This document shows positions 17,829 to 26,866 of a DNA stretch of 64,000 bases, one piece after another (the first letter of the stretch is position 1; every line of letters begins with the position of its first letter). The DNA is from Terriglobales bacterium (GTDB lineage: Bacteria; Acidobacteriota; Terriglobia; Terriglobales; Acidobacteriaceae). The stretch covers positions 33,625 through 97,624 of the forward strand of contig DASPRM010000068.1 of the NCBI GenBank assembly GCA_035624455.1. Reading direction: 5' to 3'. The notes beneath the pieces are model-generated. The model made no database searches. It was given only the letters and a program-made list of their open reading frames with translations, and was not told the origin of the DNA. Made by a program: the position numbers and the translations under genes.

Positions 17829-20687
17829 TTACCCCTTTCCTATCAATAAGAAAGGCGCCCAGTGATAGGGATGGGGGTAGCGCTCCCGTAACTCCAGCAT
17901 GGTTCCCTGCATAGCTGCGGGAAGGGAAAAACCCTGCCCGAGCCGGGTGTAAAAGCCGATCATGAAATCTTTGGTGCTTTCGTCATGAACGTCCCACAGG
18001 CTAAGGCTGAGGGTATGCGCTCCAGCCTGAAGGAGACCTCGTACCAACCCGAGAAGCTCATCGCCCTCGGTGACCACGTTCAGTCCGGTGGCGCAGCCAC
18101 TCAGCACGATCAGTTCGGCGGGCAGTTGCAGGTGATAAATGTCATATAAACTCAGGTGCGAGCCTGCCAGACGAATGGCCGAAAACATTGGATTGTCCTG
18201 GCGAAAATAGCCATGAGTGGCGATATGTATGACGCGGCTGTTGCGTCCATGGGCCCGCAAGACCTCTTCGGTGGCGGCCTTTCCGACAAAGAGCCGCGAA
18301 TTTGACAGAATCCGGCTGAGAGCCTCGACCTCAGTTTGAATCGAGGGAGCCTGTGCATCGGGAATTCCCAGGATCAGCGAATCGCTGGCTGCAGTAGCTT
18401 GCCTGTTCTGACATAGGGCATGAATGCTGGCGCTGGGGGCATAGGAAGTGGTGTAGCGGTCTACCAAGTAGGAGTCGCCATCGTGCAGGGCATGAAATGG
18501 AATGTAGTGCAGGAGCCCGTGTGGTACGAAAACCAGATGTCGCGCATCGAGGAGATGGCGAATAGGTGCAACCAGTTCCTGGTAGAGGCCTTGAAGATGC
18601 GCCTGTGTGGCGTGCAACAGGGATTCGCCGAAGGTAGCCACGTACTGGGGATCGAGGCGGAATTTTGATAACTGAAACTGCAATAACTGCGATAGCTTTT
18701 GAATCCGCGAATGCACCGTGACTGGCGTGATGCGAAGCTGGTCGCGACTCAACACGCAGGCGATGATCCTGTCCTGGATGCGAAAGTACTCAACCAGCGC
18801 TGTATCGGGTGCGAGGGCGGCGCGAATCTGCTCCAGCGGCATCGCAGAGGCGACCTGCAGACCCGCTTCGCAGGCTTCCGCAATCGTGGCTTCCTTGAGG
18901 GCGCGAGCCAGATCGGACTCGCGCGCACTCGCCTGCTGCTCTAACTGTCTGATCCTTTCGGGTGAACGCTCTTCCGGCCGCAGCTGTTCGCGCTCGATCA
19001 GGTTGTAGTACCAGTTCAGTTCCTCGCGCAGATTTCGAATCGATCGCACCAATTCGCTTTGGCCCGCGTCGGATGCGCTGCTCACATGCAGTGATTGGCT
19101 GAGCAGGTCCATCAAGGTCCGCGATTTTGCCAGCTCGATGTAAGCAAATGCCTCCTCAAAGCCGCCGGGACGCCGCAGGCACAGGTCCACCAGGTTTTCG
19201 TACACTTCCAGCTTGTTCTGGAAGAAAGCGATTTTCAGTTCCTCGCCGCGAAGGTTGCTGCGCAATCGTTCTACGGACTGGCGGGCGCGGACATAGGATT
19301 GATAGGCCTTCTGCTCTTCTCCGAGGGCGCGCTCAACCTCACCCATCAGGAACTCGGCCTGATACTTCAGAATCGGCGAGTCGAATTTCTCCAACCCGGA
19401 CAGCGCCGCCTGGCAATGTTGCTGGGCCGCAAGAGAATCGTTCATGCGCAGCGAGATTCGAGCCATCAGTAGTTGAGCAAGTACCGCCTTTCCGCGCATC
19501 AACGACGTTCGAAAGAACTCGTGCGCGCTAAGGCAGAGACGGCGTGCCTCGAACAGTCGCCCCTCGTTAAACAACACTAAGGCTTCGTAGAGATCGATGA
19601 GGGAAGGCCAAACCTGGTTTTGATCGCGGACAAACATCTGCCGGGATTGTGCGAACAGCTTCACTGCCTCAAAGGCCTGGCCAGTTCGGCTTACGGCTAT
19701 CGCGGTGAAGGCAAGTGCCTTGGCGGCCTCATAGCCAAATCCCAGTTGTTGAAAGCCTTCGTATGCATCCCTGCCCAGTTCAGCGGCCTCGGTATTGAGG
19801 TTCAATTCCAGGTAAATTTCCGACAGGTCCAGATTGCAGAGCGCAGACTGATAGGAGTCATCAGCTTTCTTTGCGCTTCTTGAGGTGTCCCCAAGCATAT
19901 GGATCGCCCGTCCATACTCGCCGCGCAGAAAGTAGAGGTAGGCGATGTTGTAGTCGGCGTAGGCCACCAGGATTGGCATGCCCTTCTGCTCACAGTGCTG
20001 GCGCGCAATCCGGTGAAACTCCAAAGCTCTGGGAAAATCGTTCAGGCTGATGTGGCAGAGGGAGATGTTGCTGAGCACGGCGGCGAGGCCTTCCGCATCG
20101 TCGTGCTGCAGCAACTCATCATAGGCTTGCCCGTAGAAGGCGAGCGCTTCCGAGAATCGATCCTGGCGGTGATAGATGTTTCCAACATTGATTTCCAGCC
20201 GCGCCAGGCGGTGCGTGTTTCCTTGCCGGCGGAAGATTTCGCGTGCCCGTTCCGCGTGCGCCAGGGCCTGATCGTGACGGCCAAGCAGCAGCAGGGGCTG
20301 GATAGAGCCGCTCAGCGTGCGAGCAAGCTCGGTGTCGGCCTGGGCTCGCTCAAAGAGCAGGATCGCCCGCTCATGCAAAGCGATCGCGGTCGCGTGCCGA
20401 TCGAGGGCATACATGGCATTGGCTTTAGCGCGGAGACCCTTGGCGAGCGAAATGGTGTCACCGCATGCCTCGGCAATATTGATTGCGGTATCTGCCAGAC
20501 GCTCCGCGCGGTGGGTATCGACTCGCACTTCCTGCCAGACACGCTCAGTAAGAAGCCGTACGACTTGCGCCCAGTCGATCGCCGGCTGCTGGACAACTAA
20601 CCTTTGTTGGCTTGCGGAATCCTCCAACCTGAGGAGCTGGTCAATGGTCGCGTCCATTTCGGTCTTCGGGGCCGCCTGGACGCTCAT
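17829..20687 (-). CDS. TPR-CHAT domain protein, caspase-like protease
   Basis: A 952-residue cytoplasmic protein without a signal peptide. Residues about 60-480 are a series of TPR-like helical repeats (for example ALAFYGQAYDELL and ALEFHRIARQHCE). Residues about 545-600 are predicted coiled coil (REQLRPEERSPERIRQLEQQ). The CHAT domain fills about 660-952. The dyad is intact: His825 in HIATHGYF and Cys865 in VLSGCATG, followed by EGDELLGLVRG and ending HWAPFLLIGKG. CHAT domains belong to the caspase/separase peptidase clan. The ATG overlaps the sigma-factor stop by one base (TAATG), so the two are translationally coupled. Substrate and trigger are unknown. Confidence 0.9.
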   Translation of the reverse strand: MSVQAAPKTEMDATIDQLLRLEDSASQQRLVVQQPAIDWAQVVRLLTERVWQEVRVDTHRAERLADTAINIAEACGDTISLAKGLRAKANAMYALDRHATAIALHERAILLFERAQADTELARTLSGSIQPLLLLGRHDQALAHAERAREIFRRQGNTHRLARLEINVGNIYHRQDRFSEALAFYGQAYDELLQHDDAEGLAAVLSNISLCHISLNDFPRALEFHRIARQHCEQKGMPILVAYADYNIAYLYFLRGEYGRAIHMLGDTSRSAKKADDSYQSALCNLDLSEIYLELNLNTEAAELGRDAYEGFQQLGFGYEAAKALAFTAIAVSRTGQAFEAVKLFAQSRQMFVRDQNQVWPSLIDLYEALVLFNEGRLFEARRLCLSAHEFFRTSLMRGKAVLAQLLMARISLRMNDSLAAQQHCQAALSGLEKFDSPILKYQAEFLMGEVERALGEEQKAYQSYVRARQSVERLRSNLRGEELKIAFFQNKLEVYENLVDLCLRRPGGFEEAFAYIELAKSRTLMDLLSQSLHVSSASDAGQSELVRSIRNLREELNWYYNLIEREQLRPEERSPERIRQLEQQASARESDLARALKEATIAEACEAGLQVASAMPLEQIRAALAPDTALVEYFRIQDRIIACVLSRDQLRITPVTVHSRIQKLSQLLQFQLSKFRLDPQYVATFGESLLHATQAHLQGLYQELVAPIRHLLDARHLVFVPHGLLHYIPFHALHDGDSYLVDRYTTSYAPSASIHALCQNRQATAASDSLILGIPDAQAPSIQTEVEALSRILSNSRLFVGKAATEEVLRAHGRNSRVIHIATHGYFRQDNPMFSAIRLAGSHLSLYDIYHLQLPAELIVLSGCATGLNVVTEGDELLGLVRGLLQAGAHTLSLSLWDVHDESTKDFMIGFYTRLGQGFSLPAAMQGTMLELRERYPHPYHWAPFLLIGKG

Positions 20688-21274
20688 TAAAATCCCTTCT
20701 TCTCTAAATGCTTTCTCAGGCGCGCCAGACAGCGCCCGCGAATAAAGCCGATGGAACCAGTCGCCAGCCCGAGTTCCTGAGCGATCTCTTCATAGGGCCG
20801 GGCGGGAATTTCGAAGAAGAGCATGTGAATCAGCTGGCGGCAGCGCGCCGGCATCTCGGAGATGGTGTCCCGCAAGGTCTGCTCCTTTTGCAGTTGAACC
20901 AGCAGCTCCTCGGGAAGCATCTCAGGGCTTTCCTGTGCTTCTGTCGCCGACGGCTCGAGCTGCACTTGCCGGCCTTCGGCGCGCTGGTGGTGCAGACACT
21001 TGTGATAGCAGGTTTGTATCAGCCACTTCGGCAAAGCACGGTGGTCGCGAAGCTGCGGCAGCTCCGAAAGCAGGTCCACACAAACCGCCTGAAAGACGTC
21101 GGCGGCTTCCTGATACATTCCCAGCTTGATAGGAATCGAGTAAATAAGATTCTTGTACTTATCAATCAGCGCTGCCCAGGCCTGCGGGTCGCCGTTCAGG
21201 CATTGCCTGATGAGCCGCTCATCGGCTGCGCCGGGCGTTCGCTGGGCCTGTATTGTGGATGCAGCAGTGGTCAC
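20687..21274 (-). CDS. ECF-type RNA polymerase sigma factor
   Basis: A sigma-70 family protein of 195 residues. Region 2 (DERLIRQCLNGDPQAWAALIDKY through AADVFQAVCVDLL and PKWLIQTCYHKC) and region 4 (MPARCRQLIHMLFF...YEEIAQELGLATGSIGFIRGRCLARLRKHL) are recognisable, with an acidic linker between them. I chose GTG 21274 because it forms a GTGA overlap with the stop of the substrate-binding-protein gene. An upstream in-frame start at 21328 would add 18 Arg-rich residues inside that gene. Its stop overlaps the CHAT start. It is thus locked between a peptide transporter and a CHAT protease. Confidence 0.88.
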   Translation of the reverse strand: MTTAASTIQAQRTPGAADERLIRQCLNGDPQAWAALIDKYKNLIYSIPIKLGMYQEAADVFQAVCVDLLSELPQLRDHRALPKWLIQTCYHKCLHHQRAEGRQVQLEPSATEAQESPEMLPEELLVQLQKEQTLRDTISEMPARCRQLIHMLFFEIPARPYEEIAQELGLATGSIGFIRGRCLARLRKHLEKKGF

Positions 21275-23043
21275 GGCGCCCCCGCATTTCCCTGGGGCGC
21301 GCCGACGTAGAGTTGCTCTACGTTCCACAAGGTGTACGGATCGAGCACCGCGGGATGAAAGTTGCCCACGCGAGAATCCGCTGCGGCCAGAATGTTGGGA
21401 GTCGCCAGGAAAATGAAGGGGAGGTTTTCTGCGATCAATTGTTGAACCCGGTCATAAAGCTGCTTGCGCCGGTTGTAGTCGAGGGTGACCAGTTGCTGCT
21501 GCATGAGCTGATCGGTTTCCCGCTCCCAGGCAGTAGCGGGTTGGGTCTCGCCGAGATGCCATAGATGCGATGTGCCGTTAGACATCCACACATTCATCTC
21601 CGGATTGGGGTCGGCGTCGCCTCCACCTAATCCCATAATCGCGGCTTCATAATCGAAACTCTGAAAGACGCGATCAATGAGGGAGCGGAACTCCAGGGGC
21701 ACCACGTGTACCTGCATGCCAAGGTGTGACAAATCGTCTTGCAGGATGGTCGCCATCTTCATGCGCTGACTGTTAGAGGAGCTGGTGACGATCGAAAACT
21801 CCACCCTCTGCCCAGAGGCATCCTGCAGCTGTCCTGCCTGATTCCAAGAAAAGCCTGCGGCCTTTAGCAGCTCGCGCGCGCGATCAAGCGAATGCTGGGG
21901 GTGCGGAATGGTGTTGTTGACCCATAGCTTGTTGCCCGGCCCCACATTTCCCCACAGCGGTGCTCCGCGGGTTCCGTAGACCAGGCGAACAATGGCCTCG
22001 CGGTCGATGGCTACTGATACCGCCTGACGGAATTTCAGATCGCGAAACCACATCTGCTTGCGCGCAATGAGATCCAGTTTTTTCGCGCTTAAATCGTTCT
22101 GATTGAAAACCAGGAAGTTGTATTCCAGGCTGGGCCCGAGATCGGCAAGCCGGAACCCGGTGCGGGAGCGCTCGCGTCCCAGCAGGTTGTAGTTGTCCGA
22201 ACTCAGCCGGCTGATTACATCGGTTTCGCCCGCCTCAAAGCGCATGACCTGGGCGTCTTCCGTGCCCACGAAGAGAAATACCAGTTCGTCAAGGTAGGGC
22301 AGACGATGGTTTTCCTGATCGATTTTCCAGTAATAAGGATTTCGTTCCAGAACCAACCGCTGCCCGGGCACATATTGCTTCAGCCGAAACGGTCCCAGCC
22401 CAGCGATATCGCTCGGCGAGACATTCAAAGACCATGCCTGGATGAACTTCCCCTCGCGATACGGCCGTTCCAGCAGATGCCTGGGCAACATTGCCAGCCC
22501 ATCAAAGAGCCGCTCAGCCGCGGCATAAGGACGCGGCAAGGTGAAGCGCACGGTGTACTGGTCGAGTCTGGTAACCGTGATGGGCTTGCCATCGATGATC
22601 AGGAGATCGCGCTGCGGCGAATCAACTCTCTCATCCATGTAAACGGCGAATGAGAACACGACATCGTCAGCATCGAAGGGGTGCCCATCCGAAAAGCGAA
22701 TTCCTTTACGTAGAGACAGGGTGAAGGTCCGGCCATCAGGGGAAATCTTCCAGGACTTGGCCAGCGCGGGTTGGGTCTGCTGGGAGGCGCGGTTAATCTC
22801 GATGAGGTCCGTCATCATTCGCCCAATAACTTCCCGCGAAACCGCATCGGTGGCGAGCACAGGATTCAGTGTTTTGGGCTCGGCGCGCTCACCAACGGTG
22901 AGATGTCCGCCATAGTGACCGGAAAGACCCTGCGCTCGCTCGAGTTCTTCAAGCGCATTGAGTTTTTGGGGAACCGGCGCCGCTGCATGACACAGGCAAG
23001 CGAGCAGACACACCATCAACATCAGGCTTGTGACTTGCTTCAT
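21271..23043 (-). CDS. ABC transporter substrate-binding protein, peptide family 5
   Basis: Extracytoplasmic dipeptide/oligopeptide-binding protein (OppA/DppA family, SBP_bac_5), 590 residues. The N-terminus is a signal peptide; LLAC within it could be a lipobox, but the -2 leucine is atypical. Family segments include GGHLTVGERAEPKTLNPV, FTLSLRKGIRFSDGHPFDADDVVFS and KFRQAVSVAIDREAIVRLVY. It is preceded by two permease and two ATPase genes on the same strand (gap 30 bases), completing an Opp-type importer. Its stop codon lies inside the start of the sigma-factor gene. Substrate class is inferred from the family. Confidence 0.9.
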   Translation of the reverse strand: MKQVTSLMLMVCLLACLCHAAAPVPQKLNALEELERAQGLSGHYGGHLTVGERAEPKTLNPVLATDAVSREVIGRMMTDLIEINRASQQTQPALAKSWKISPDGRTFTLSLRKGIRFSDGHPFDADDVVFSFAVYMDERVDSPQRDLLIIDGKPITVTRLDQYTVRFTLPRPYAAAERLFDGLAMLPRHLLERPYREGKFIQAWSLNVSPSDIAGLGPFRLKQYVPGQRLVLERNPYYWKIDQENHRLPYLDELVFLFVGTEDAQVMRFEAGETDVISRLSSDNYNLLGRERSRTGFRLADLGPSLEYNFLVFNQNDLSAKKLDLIARKQMWFRDLKFRQAVSVAIDREAIVRLVYGTRGAPLWGNVGPGNKLWVNNTIPHPQHSLDRARELLKAAGFSWNQAGQLQDASGQRVEFSIVTSSSNSQRMKMATILQDDLSHLGMQVHVVPLEFRSLIDRVFQSFDYEAAIMGLGGGDADPNPEMNVWMSNGTSHLWHLGETQPATAWERETDQLMQQQLVTLDYNRRKQLYDRVQQLIAENLPFIFLATPNILAAADSRVGNFHPAVLDPYTLWNVEQLYVGAPQGNAGAP

Positions 23044-23073
23044 GACACCCCTATCCCCACAGAACTCAGATTT

Positions 23074-24087
23074 CTAGGTTGGTTGAAATTCTAGCCGGGA
23101 ATGCAGGTCATCCGCGAGCAGGCTGTAGATTACGGAAGTAATGACGAGCGCCGCTGCAGGCGCCAGCAGCCATGCGTAGGAAACAAGAACGCTGTATTGC
23201 TGCAGCGTGCTGAGCATGTTGCCCCAACTGGCCACCGGTTCATTGACTCCCAGTCCGAAGAATGACAACGTGACTTCTGCCGCAATGTATCGCGGCGCGA
23301 GCAGAATAGCCTGGGTCAGCAGGACCCCAGTGACGGCAGGAAAGATGTGTCGCCGCAAGATATAGAAATCCGATCCGCCGAAGCCGCGAGCGGCTAGAAC
23401 ATAGTTTCGTGATCGTGCACTGGTAACAATGCCTCGCACCAGACGGGCGGGACGCGCCCAGCCGATCAGTCCGATCACACACGTGAGGAGGAAGAAGGTT
23501 CGGCCGGGGCTCAGGTGCAGGGGCAAAAATGCCCGCACGCCCAGTAGAAAATAGAGCCACGGCAAAGAAAGAAACAGTTCCGTTGCGCCCATCAGCGACT
23601 CGTCCGCCCAGCGGCCGTAGTATCCGGCCAGCATACCGAGAATGGTCCCTGCCAGCAGCGCGATGAGGGTAGCGGTGAGGCCGGCCGCCACCGAGATTTG
23701 TCCCCCGTAGAGGACGCGAGAAAATTCGTCACGCCCAAAACCATCAGTGCCGAGAAGCGCGATCCTTCCTGGCTCCTCCACCCCAAACAGGTGCCAATCA
23801 CTGGCGAAGAGGCCAAGCAATTTGTAACTGGAGGCCTTTGCGAAGATGTGAACCGGGAAAGAGCGGCTGGTGTCCTCCTCATATCCATCGGGGCCCGTTT
23901 TGTAGGCATAGACAAAGGGCCGCCAGTGCAAACCGGAGGAATCGCGAAAATGCAGTCGTGTGGGAGGCGCGTAGGGAAGCTCCCGATCCTGAGCAGCCGG
24001 ATCATCAGGCGCTACGAAGCCCGCGAACAGCAGCGGCAGATGGATCGCCGCGAGCAGGGCGATCAGGAGCCTGGTCTTAAAGCGCAT
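23074..24087 (-). CDS. Peptide ABC transporter permease (OppC/DppC type)
   Basis: A 337-residue inner-membrane permease. An N-terminal helix (LLIALLAAIHLPLLFAGF) is followed by a periplasmic stretch of about 110 residues and then the BPD_transp_1 core with about five helices. The EAA-like loop is near AARGFGGSDFYILRRHIFP. ATG 24087 (MRFKTRLL) overlaps the upstream permease gene by 11 bases; a longer frame from 24141 is possible but adds non-membrane residues. The periplasmic insert mentions no known fold, and is longer than in typical OppC. Confidence 0.88.
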   Translation of the reverse strand: MRFKTRLLIALLAAIHLPLLFAGFVAPDDPAAQDRELPYAPPTRLHFRDSSGLHWRPFVYAYKTGPDGYEEDTSRSFPVHIFAKASSYKLLGLFASDWHLFGVEEPGRIALLGTDGFGRDEFSRVLYGGQISVAAGLTATLIALLAGTILGMLAGYYGRWADESLMGATELFLSLPWLYFLLGVRAFLPLHLSPGRTFFLLTCVIGLIGWARPARLVRGIVTSARSRNYVLAARGFGGSDFYILRRHIFPAVTGVLLTQAILLAPRYIAAEVTLSFFGLGVNEPVASWGNMLSTLQQYSVLVSYAWLLAPAAALVITSVIYSLLADDLHSRLEFQPT

Positions 24088-25054
24088 CAGGGGCTCCACT
24101 CCTGATCCGTGGATCAAGGGCGACCAGCAGCACATCGGCAATCAGGTTTCCGCCCGTTATGAAGAGCGTCGAAATCATGATTCCGCCAATCACTAGATAA
24201 AAGTCGTGGGAGAGCGTGGCTTCCAGAATCAGTGGACCCAAACCTGGCCAACCGCAGATCACTTCAACTATCAGCGAGCCGCTGACCAAGCCTGCCAGGG
24301 AGAATCCGAAGAGCGAGATTGCTGGATTTGCGGCAGCCGGCAGAAGGTGGCGGAAAAGCATACGGGCTGGGGCGATTCCGAATCCGCGAGTTGCTTGCAC
24401 AAACGGCGCCGCAAGGACCTCCAGGACGCTGGCGCGGATGTGCCGCACAATAATCGCACTATCCAGCAACGCGAGAACGATCATGGGCAGCAGCATATGT
24501 CGGGCGAGGTCCAAGGCGCGGCTCCAGAAGGGAAGTCCCTCGAACTCGACGGACTTCATTCCGCCAATGGGGAACAGTCGCCAGCGCACGACGATCGCCA
24601 GCAGAGCAACGGCAAGCACAACTTCTGGAATGGCAATCAGCAGCGAACTGATTACGGTGCTGGCGCTGTCCAGCATGTGGCCGCGGCGCGCGGCCGCCCA
24701 AACGCCCACGGGAACCGAGATCATCCAAGCCAGAAGCATGGCGCTGCTGGTGAGCAGCAGGGTGTTGGCGGCGCGGCTCCGAAGCAGCGGCCCCACCTCG
24801 AGGTTGTAGGCGACGGAGTATCCGAAATCCGCATGCGCTGCGGACTTCAGCCAACGTCCGTAGCGCACGATCAATGGCTGATCCAGCCCATAGCGGGAGC
24901 GCAGCAAGGCTATAGTCTCAGGAGAAATCTGAGGATTAAGCCGCATCTCATCAAAAAAGCTGCCGGGAGCCATTTCCGTGAATAGAAAACACAGCGCCGA
25001 AACCGCGATAAGCAGCACGATCGCGCGGGCCAATCTGCGTGCCAGGTAGTTCAT
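24077..25054 (-). CDS. Peptide ABC transporter permease (OppB/DppB type)
   Basis: A 325-residue inner-membrane permease starting MNYLARRLARAIVLLIAVSALCFLFTE, the usual OppB N-terminus. The periplasmic loop GSFFDEMRLNPQISPETIALLRSRYGLDQP is the family hallmark, followed by about five more helices and the cytoplasmic EAA-like loop ATRGFGIAPARMLFRHLLPAA. The start at 25054 makes an ATGA overlap with the ATPase gene before it; an in-frame codon at 25105 is less likely. Confidence 0.9.
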   Translation of the reverse strand: MNYLARRLARAIVLLIAVSALCFLFTEMAPGSFFDEMRLNPQISPETIALLRSRYGLDQPLIVRYGRWLKSAAHADFGYSVAYNLEVGPLLRSRAANTLLLTSSAMLLAWMISVPVGVWAAARRGHMLDSASTVISSLLIAIPEVVLAVALLAIVVRWRLFPIGGMKSVEFEGLPFWSRALDLARHMLLPMIVLALLDSAIIVRHIRASVLEVLAAPFVQATRGFGIAPARMLFRHLLPAAANPAISLFGFSLAGLVSGSLIVEVICGWPGLGPLILEATLSHDFYLVIGGIMISTLFITGGNLIADVLLVALDPRIRSGAPDAL

Positions 25055-25896
25055 ACGCAGGCCACCGTTGATGACGTAAGGTTCAACTCCGCCGTTTTGG
25101 CGCACGCTAACAGTCTCTTTGTTTCCTCGTGTGTGGGGCTAGCCAGGATCTGCCGCGTCTGGCCCTGCTCCACAATCTGGCCCGCGGCCATAACTGCAAC
25201 TGCATCTGCCATCTGCGCGACCAGCGCGAGATCGTGCGAGATCAATAAGAAAGTCAGCGAGTAAGTCGCCTGGAGGTGGAGCAGCAAGTTGGCAATCTGC
25301 GCCTGCGTGGACAAATCGAGCCCGGAAAGGGCCTCATCCAGAACCAGCAGCTTCGGCCGAACGGCGAGTGCACGCGCAATGGCGAGTCTCTGCCGCTGTC
25401 CCCCGCTGAACTCCATCACCGGGTGGTTCAGCCACTCCGAAGGAAGCGCAACATCCCGCATCAGAGCCTGCAGGATCTCCAGGCGTACCGGCCGGCTACA
25501 TCCTTGGATCAACAAGGGCTCCGCAATGACCTCAGCCGCCGAGAACCGCGGGTTCATGGCGGTTGCCGCATCCTGGAAGATCATCTGAATTCTGGGGCGG
25601 AATGGCAGCAATTCACGTGAACTCAGCCGTGCGATGTCGGTTCCTTCGAACCAGATTTGTCCCGAGTCCGGCCGCTCCAGACGCGTCACACAGCGAGCCA
25701 CGGTTGACTTTCCGGAACCGGAGGCCCCAACCAACGCCAGCGTACGCGCCGGAAGAAGTTCAACATCCACCCCGCGCACCGCTTCGACTGGTGCGTATCT
25801 CGGCAAGAGCCCGCCGCGGACATACCGTTTCGCTAACCCCTGCACACGCAGTAGCGGGTTGTCGCCGAACTCGCGGCCTGAGAAATCACTCTGCAT
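25051..25896 (-). CDS. Peptide ABC transporter ATP-binding protein (OppF/DppF type)
   Basis: ATPase of 281 residues with Walker A GASGSGKST, signature FSGGQRQRLAIARAL, Walker B LLVLDEALSGLD and switch His in LLISHDLAL. EALSGLD replaces the usual EPTSALD. The C-terminal Opp extension is short. It overlaps the preceding ATPase gene by 11 bases and the following permease gene by 4. It pairs with the OppD-type ATPase to drive the importer. Confidence 0.92.
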   Translation of the reverse strand: MQSDFSGREFGDNPLLRVQGLAKRYVRGGLLPRYAPVEAVRGVDVELLPARTLALVGASGSGKSTVARCVTRLERPDSGQIWFEGTDIARLSSRELLPFRPRIQMIFQDAATAMNPRFSAAEVIAEPLLIQGCSRPVRLEILQALMRDVALPSEWLNHPVMEFSGGQRQRLAIARALAVRPKLLVLDEALSGLDLSTQAQIANLLLHLQATYSLTFLLISHDLALVAQMADAVAVMAAGQIVEQGQTRQILASPTHEETKRLLACAKTAELNLTSSTVACV

Positions 25897-26866
25897 ATTT
25901 GAAACAGCTCACAGATCTCGCATTTTCGGGCGCGACTTCAGGCGGGAACTGGCAGGCACAGATTTCCATCCGCTCGGAGCAGCGCGGCTCAAAACGGCAG
26001 CCAGCGACAACAACGGCCGGATCGGGAGAGTCGCCTTCAATGACTGAAAAGCGAGCCCTCGCCGCCGCGTTTAGACTCATGGACCTAGCAATTGCCACCA
26101 GGCCCTGAGTGTAAGGGTGCAGTGGTCGTGCAAGAGTCTCTGCGCAGTCGCCGGATTCCACGATGCGCCCCGCATACATCACGGCCACGCGGTCGGCATA
26201 TCCCGCCAGCAGTGCGGGATCGTGACTGATGAGGAGAATCGCGGTGCGATATTGGCGGCGGATTTCGGACAGAAGCTTCCCTATATCTGCCCGCACAGCG
26301 GGATCCAGCTTGCTGGTAGGTTCGTCGGCAATAATCAGTGCTGGCCTGCATGCCACCGCTTGCGCAATCACCACCCGCTGACGTTGTCCTCCGCTGAGCT
26401 GATGGGGATAGGCGCGCTGAATTTCCTCCGGAGAATCAAAACCAACCTGCGCAAGCAGCTCTCTAACACGCTGGCAGCGCTCTGCTGTTCCACATGGCGC
26501 ATGCGATCGCAATACCTCAGCGATCTGGCTTCCCACGGTCATTACTGGATTCAAAGAGAGTGCGGGATCTTGCGGTACGAGCGAAAGCTCACGGCCACGT
26601 ATGCGGCGTAAATCCGCTTCGGGAAGTTCCAGCAGATTGCGACCACGAAATCGAATTTCTCCGCCATCGCAGCGCGCATTCGGAGGCAACAGTCTGAGCA
26701 AGGCGCATGCGAGCGTGCTTTTGCCGGATCCGGATTCGCCAAGGATTCCCAGAACCTCGCCATCACCGATCTCGAGACCAATACCGTCGAGAGCGCGAAC
26801 TGCATGTCCGCCGGCTGAAGAATATGTGACCTTCAGTCCCTGAATAATGAGCAGCGTTTCTCCCAC
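25886..26866 (-). CDS. Peptide ABC transporter ATP-binding protein (OppD/DppD type)
   Basis: ATPase of about 326 residues with Walker A GESGSGKST, signature LSGGQRQRVVIAQAV, Walker B LIIADEPTSKLD and H-loop LLISHDPAL. It ends with the OppD/DppD C-terminal region (HPYTQGLVAIARS, then a Cys-containing CRFEPRCSERMEIC of the type that may bind an iron-sulfur cluster). I chose GTG 26866 because AGGGGTGGAG lies about 8 bases upstream; TTG 26890 is the alternative. It is the first gene of the long minus-strand train. Confidence 0.9.
   Translation of the reverse strand: MGETLLIIQGLKVTYSSAGGHAVRALDGIGLEIGDGEVLGILGESGSGKSTLACALLRLLPPNARCDGGEIRFRGRNLLELPEADLRRIRGRELSLVPQDPALSLNPVMTVGSQIAEVLRSHAPCGTAERCQRVRELLAQVGFDSPEEIQRAYPHQLSGGQRQRVVIAQAVACRPALIIADEPTSKLDPAVRADIGKLLSEIRRQYRTAILLISHDPALLAGYADRVAVMYAGRIVESGDCAETLARPLHPYTQGLVAIARSMSLNAAARARFSVIEGDSPDPAVVVAGCRFEPRCSERMEICACQFPPEVAPENARSVSCFKYAE

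Noticed and set aside
14904..26866. Type of anti-phage defence island around the CHAT gene
   Set aside because: CHAT proteins occur in defence systems, but here there is no nuclease, gasdermin, CRISPR effector or integrase; the neighbours are a transporter, a sigma factor and a secreted protease.
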